Part shown: positions 61,496 to 64,000 of the stretch, in pieces | Numbering within the stretch: the stretch's first letter is position 1 | Layout of the letters: the number at the start of each line of letters is the position of its first letter | NCBI RefSeq assembly: GCF_000417505.1 | Contig: NZ_APHY01000016.1 | Location: 1 to 64,000, forward strand | Length of the DNA: 64,000 bases | Direction of reading: 5' to 3' | Source: Megasphaera sp. NM10 | Lineage (GTDB): Bacteria > Bacillota > Negativicutes > Veillonellales > Megasphaeraceae | Program-made: the position numbers and the translations under genes | Notes under the pieces: model-generated | What the model saw: only the letters and a program-made list of their open reading frames with translations | What the model was told of the DNA's origin: nothing | Database searches by the model: none

Positions 61496-61930
61496 ATGGA
61501 TATACAAGACCGGCAAGATGATGAACTAGTGCGGCAGTTATTTTGCACGACCCGTATCTTTTCCCGGACTTTAAATGGCTGTGTAGCGCCTTTGGGACTT
61601 CACAGCTCGGAATGGATGGTCCTGAACTTCATCCATTTGAACGACGGCATTGCCCAGGCTGAGCTGATCCGCTATTTCAAGGTGGAAGCGGCTGCGATTA
61701 CGCGCACTTTGAGCCGGCTGGAAAAGAAAGGCCTCATTAGCCGCCATCCTATGGAAAAGGGGCGGGGAAAGTATATTGAATTGACAGCATCCGGCCAGGA
61801 CTTGTTCGCCCAGGCAGAACCCTTTGTGACAGCTCATCGGCGACGGGCTCTGCAAGGCCTGTCGCCAGAGGAACGAAAACTATTATTGAGCCTATGTGCT
61901 AAAGTACAAGCGGCCTTAGACGAAAAATAG
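61496..61930 (+). CDS. MarR-family transcriptional regulator
   Basis: A 144-residue winged-helix repressor. RTLNGCVAPLGLHSSEWMVL, GIAQAELIRYFKVEAAAITRTL and SRLEKKGLISRHPMEKGRGK give the helix-turn-helix and wing, and LSPEERKLLLSLCAKVQAAL the dimer helix. It lies 14 bp after the MFS gene and probably represses the operon through the two TTGACTAGTCAA sites. The start at 61496 has GAGAGGT upstream. No obvious effector can be named. Confidence 0.9.
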   Translation: MDIQDRQDDELVRQLFCTTRIFSRTLNGCVAPLGLHSSEWMVLNFIHLNDGIAQAELIRYFKVEAAAITRTLSRLEKKGLISRHPMEKGRGKYIELTASGQDLFAQAEPFVTAHRRRALQGLSPEERKLLLSLCAKVQAALDEK

Positions 61931-62051
61931 TATATGTTTTTATCATATAGAGGGTATACCTATACTGATTTCCCATAGATAGCTTACAAATTGCCAATAT
62001 ATGCGTATAATTAAATCAAAATATTACCTATGCTGAAAGGAGATTTTACAA

Positions 62052-62999
62052 ATGAAAATTGTCTTGTTGGAATCGTTAGGTATCAGCCAGGAATTACTTG
62101 ATTCGTATGTGAAACCCTTGAAAGAAAAAGGCTATGAATTCGCTGCGTATGAACGCAATGATGACCCGGCCGTCCAGATTGAAGAAGCCAAGGACGCCGA
62201 TATCCTCATCATCGCCAATATGCCCCTCAAAGCCGAAGTCATCAATGCCTGCCCGAACTTGAAGTACATCGACGTCGCCTTTACCGGTGTCGACCACGTC
62301 GCTCTTGATGCGGCCAAAGCCAAAGGCATCAAAGTCAGCAATGCGTCCGGCTATTCGACAGTTGCCGTAGCTGAATTGACCATCGCCATGATGCTCGATT
62401 TGCTCCGCCGCGTACCTCAGGTCGATGCAGCCTGCCGTGCTGGCGGTACGAAAGCCGGCCTCGTCGGCAACGAACTGGAAGGCAAGACCGTCGCCCTCGT
62501 CGGTACCGGTCATATCGGCCATCGCGTCGCCGAACTGGTCCATGCCTTTGGCGCCAAGGTCATCGCCTATAACGGCTTCTCCCATAAAGCCGATACGGAA
62601 CTGATTAAATACCTGCCCATGAAAGAAATGATGGAACAGGCCGATATCGTCAGCCTCCATTGCCCGGTTACGGACAAATCGAAGGGCTTGATCAATAAAG
62701 AAACCTTGTCGTACATGAAACCGACGGCCTTCCTCATCAACGAAGCCCGCGGTCCTGTCGTCGTATCCCAGGATTTGGCTGATGCATTGAACAGCGGTAA
62801 AATCGCCGGTGCCGGCATCGACGTTTTTGAAAACGAACCGCCTCTCGACACCAATCACCCGCTGCTCCATTCCAAGAACACTATCGTTACGCCGCACGTC
62901 GCTTTCGCTACGGCAGAATCCATGGCGAAACGCGCCGTCATCGTCTTTGACAACATCGACGCATACTTAGCCGGAAATCAGAAGAACGTCATTTTATAA
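62052..62999 (+). CDS. D-isomer-specific 2-hydroxyacid dehydrogenase
   Basis: A 315-residue NAD-dependent dehydrogenase. The NAD fingerprint is VALVGTGHIGHRVAELVHAFG. The catalytic residues appear as the Arg in FLINEARGPVV, the Glu in AGAGIDVFENEPPL and the His in IVTPHVAFATAES. A lactate-, glycerate- or hydroxyphenylpyruvate-type substrate is possible and cannot be settled from sequence. A single gene, with GAAAGGAG before the ATG and a terminator after it. A neighbouring mannonate pathway suggests sugar-acid metabolism. Confidence 0.88.
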   Translation: MKIVLLESLGISQELLDSYVKPLKEKGYEFAAYERNDDPAVQIEEAKDADILIIANMPLKAEVINACPNLKYIDVAFTGVDHVALDAAKAKGIKVSNASGYSTVAVAELTIAMMLDLLRRVPQVDAACRAGGTKAGLVGNELEGKTVALVGTGHIGHRVAELVHAFGAKVIAYNGFSHKADTELIKYLPMKEMMEQADIVSLHCPVTDKSKGLINKETLSYMKPTAFLINEARGPVVVSQDLADALNSGKIAGAGIDVFENEPPLDTNHPLLHSKNTIVTPHVAFATAESMAKRAVIVFDNIDAYLAGNQKNVIL

Positions 63000-63055
63000 T
63001 GATATAGGGCTTGCCTGGTAGCAAGCCTGCAGGCCGCGGTTCGCAGACCGCAATC

Positions 63056-63090
63056 GTAGGGGCCGCCCAAAGGGCGGCCCGCTTTTTTTT
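63056..63090 (+). terminator. GTAGGGG left end acting as terminator
   Basis: GTAGGGGCCGCCCAAAGGGC and GGCCCGC make the left-end hairpin, here followed by eight T residues, after the hydroxyacid dehydrogenase. No right end is present. A second hairpin, GGCTTGC...GCAAGCC, lies at 63008-63027. Confidence 0.7.
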
Positions 63091-63171
63091 GGCCATTTTC
63101 ATGCCTTTTTATGCACAAAAATCATGGATTCAATTTTTCTATTCTACTTATTCAAATTATAATGTCTTACC

Positions 63172-63200
63172 TTGCTTAATGGATACTAGTATGGTAGTAT
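63172..63200 (+). promoter_or_regulatory. uxuA promoter with ATACTAGTAT palindrome
   Basis: TTGCTT (63172-63177) and TAGTAT (63195-63200) have a 17-bp spacer. ATACTAGTAT (63184-63193) in the spacer is a perfect 10-bp palindrome and may bind a GntR-type hexuronate regulator. Confidence 0.5.
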
Positions 63201-63278
63201 GTAACTGCGAAAAGAAATAAAAGAAACATCAACGAAAACAAATATTTTATAATTCATTTATAATTGGAGGATTGCCTT

Positions 63279-64000
63279 ATGAGAATGACCTTCCGTTGGT
63301 ACGGAGAAAATGATGACAAAATTACCTTGCAGCAGATCGACCAGATTCCTGGTATGGACGGTATCGTCGGCGCTTTATTCGACATTCCTGTCGGCGAAGT
63401 ATGGCCAGTAGAACCGCTGCTTCACATCAAAAAGCAGGCTGAAGCGAACAACCTGGTCTTCAAGGATCTGGAAAGCATCAACGTCCATGAAGACATCAAA
63501 TTGGGCCTGCCCAGCCGTGACCAGTATATTGAAAATTACATCACGTCCCTGCGCAATGCTGCCAAAGCCGGCATCCAGATGGTCTGCTACAATTTCATGC
63601 CCGTCTTCGACTGGACCCGGACCGACCTGGCCAAACCCCTTTACGACGGCTCGACGGTCCTGGCTTATGACTACCATCTCATCGCCGGCAAGACGCCGCA
63701 GGACATGGCCCGGGAAATCCTCGACAACAGCAATGGCTTCGTCCTTCCCGGCTGGGAACCGGAACGGCTGAAAGAATTGTCGCACCTGTTTGAACAGTAT
63801 GAAGGCATGGATGAAGACGGCCTGCGCAAGAACCTGGAATATTTCCTCAAAGCCATCGTTCCTGTCGCTGAAGAAGTCGGCATCAAGATGGCCATTCATC
63901 CCGATGATCCGCCGATTTCCGTCTTTGGCCTGCCGCGCATCGTCAAAAACGAAGACGACCTCGACAAAATCGCAGCCATGGTCGACAGTCCGAGCAACGG
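63279..64000 (+). CDS. uxuA: Mannonate dehydratase, N-terminal part (3' end outside window)
   Basis: The first 240 residues of UxuA, which dehydrates D-mannonate to 2-keto-3-deoxygluconate in glucuronate breakdown. MRMTFRWYGENDDKITLQQI opens the barrel. IDIPVGEVWP-like text and the hallmark VCYNFMPVFDWTRTDL (about 107-122) are followed by the metal-binding KMAIHPDDPP region. The frame is open to the window edge. AATTGGAGGAT lies before the ATG. It is preceded by an AT-rich promoter region with a palindrome. Confidence 0.95.
   Translation, partial: MRMTFRWYGENDDKITLQQIDQIPGMDGIVGALFDIPVGEVWPVEPLLHIKKQAEANNLVFKDLESINVHEDIKLGLPSRDQYIENYITSLRNAAKAGIQMVCYNFMPVFDWTRTDLAKPLYDGSTVLAYDYHLIAGKTPQDMAREILDNSNGFVLPGWEPERLKELSHLFEQYEGMDEDGLRKNLEYFLKAIVPVAEEVGIKMAIHPDDPPISVFGLPRIVKNEDDLDKIAAMVDSPSN

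Overview
The window is a replication-origin region of a moderately high-GC bacterium of the Negativicutes (Firmicutes with a Gram-negative envelope), most like Megasphaera or another Veillonellaceae member. The evidence is the order gyrB-remB-dciA-recF-yaaA-dnaN-dnaA / rpmH-rnpA-yidD-yidC-khpB-mnmE-mnmG-rsmG. It is combined with outer-membrane hallmarks (a trimeric autotransporter with an SLH domain, an OmpH/Skp protein) and Firmicute sporulation-type genes (GerW, DUF2953). The genus is an inference; no 16S gene is present.

Layout. 1-5.7 kb: end of an NAD-isocitrate dehydrogenase, gpsA, acetolactate decarboxylase, a CNNM/HlyC-type membrane protein, a secreted Gly/His-tailed protein and a frame-broken aminotransferase. 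5.7-13.4 kb: the dnaA cluster on the minus strand with DnaA boxes on both sides of dnaA. 13.3-21 kb: the rpmH-to-rsmG cluster and a D,D-carboxypeptidase. 21-22.4 kb: a ZTP riboswitch driving an OFA-family MFS transporter. 23.5-29.2 kb: a fructose PTS operon (DeoR regulator, fruK, fruA, ptsH, ptsI). 29.3-32 kb: an amino-acid-binding lipoprotein and an SSS symporter. 32-37.2 kb: a 1432-aa trimeric autotransporter and a LytTR regulator. 37.4-39.6 kb: a long attenuator-like leader, panS and panC. 39.6-46.6 kb: a probable copper-handling island (Cys-rich secreted protein, Met/His-tailed membrane protein, a broken MNT-HEPN pair, response regulator, Met/His-rich sensor kinase, CopA with two extra C-terminal HMA domains, CsoR). 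47-53.4 kb: Skp-like protein, GerW/DUF2953, ene-reductase, MerR/hydrolase operon and purA. 53.8-64 kb: a B12-methionine-synthase-activation-like protein, ParB, DUF4446, M23 peptidase, a Leu/Ile/Val-type binding lipoprotein, YgjP metallopeptidase, an exonuclease, MFS/MarR, a 2-hydroxyacid dehydrogenase and the start of uxuA.

Three things stand out beyond the genes. First, the intergenic gaps are packed with dispersed repeats: GTAGGGG...CCCCTAC elements with terminal inverted repeats, composite TTAG/CAAACTA-tract elements centred on a TTTAAATTT palindrome, and a recurring terminator with a GTCGC/GCGAC stem. They are nested in one another and carry no transposase. Second, several regulatory sites can be read directly: the ZTP riboswitch, CsoR operators, a MerR 19-bp-spacer promoter, a MarR double operator, a perfect parS site inside copA, and a pan leader with competing hairpins. 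Third, six genes carry single-base frame breaks and one an in-frame stop, so either the assembly has indel errors or the strain is losing accessory genes.
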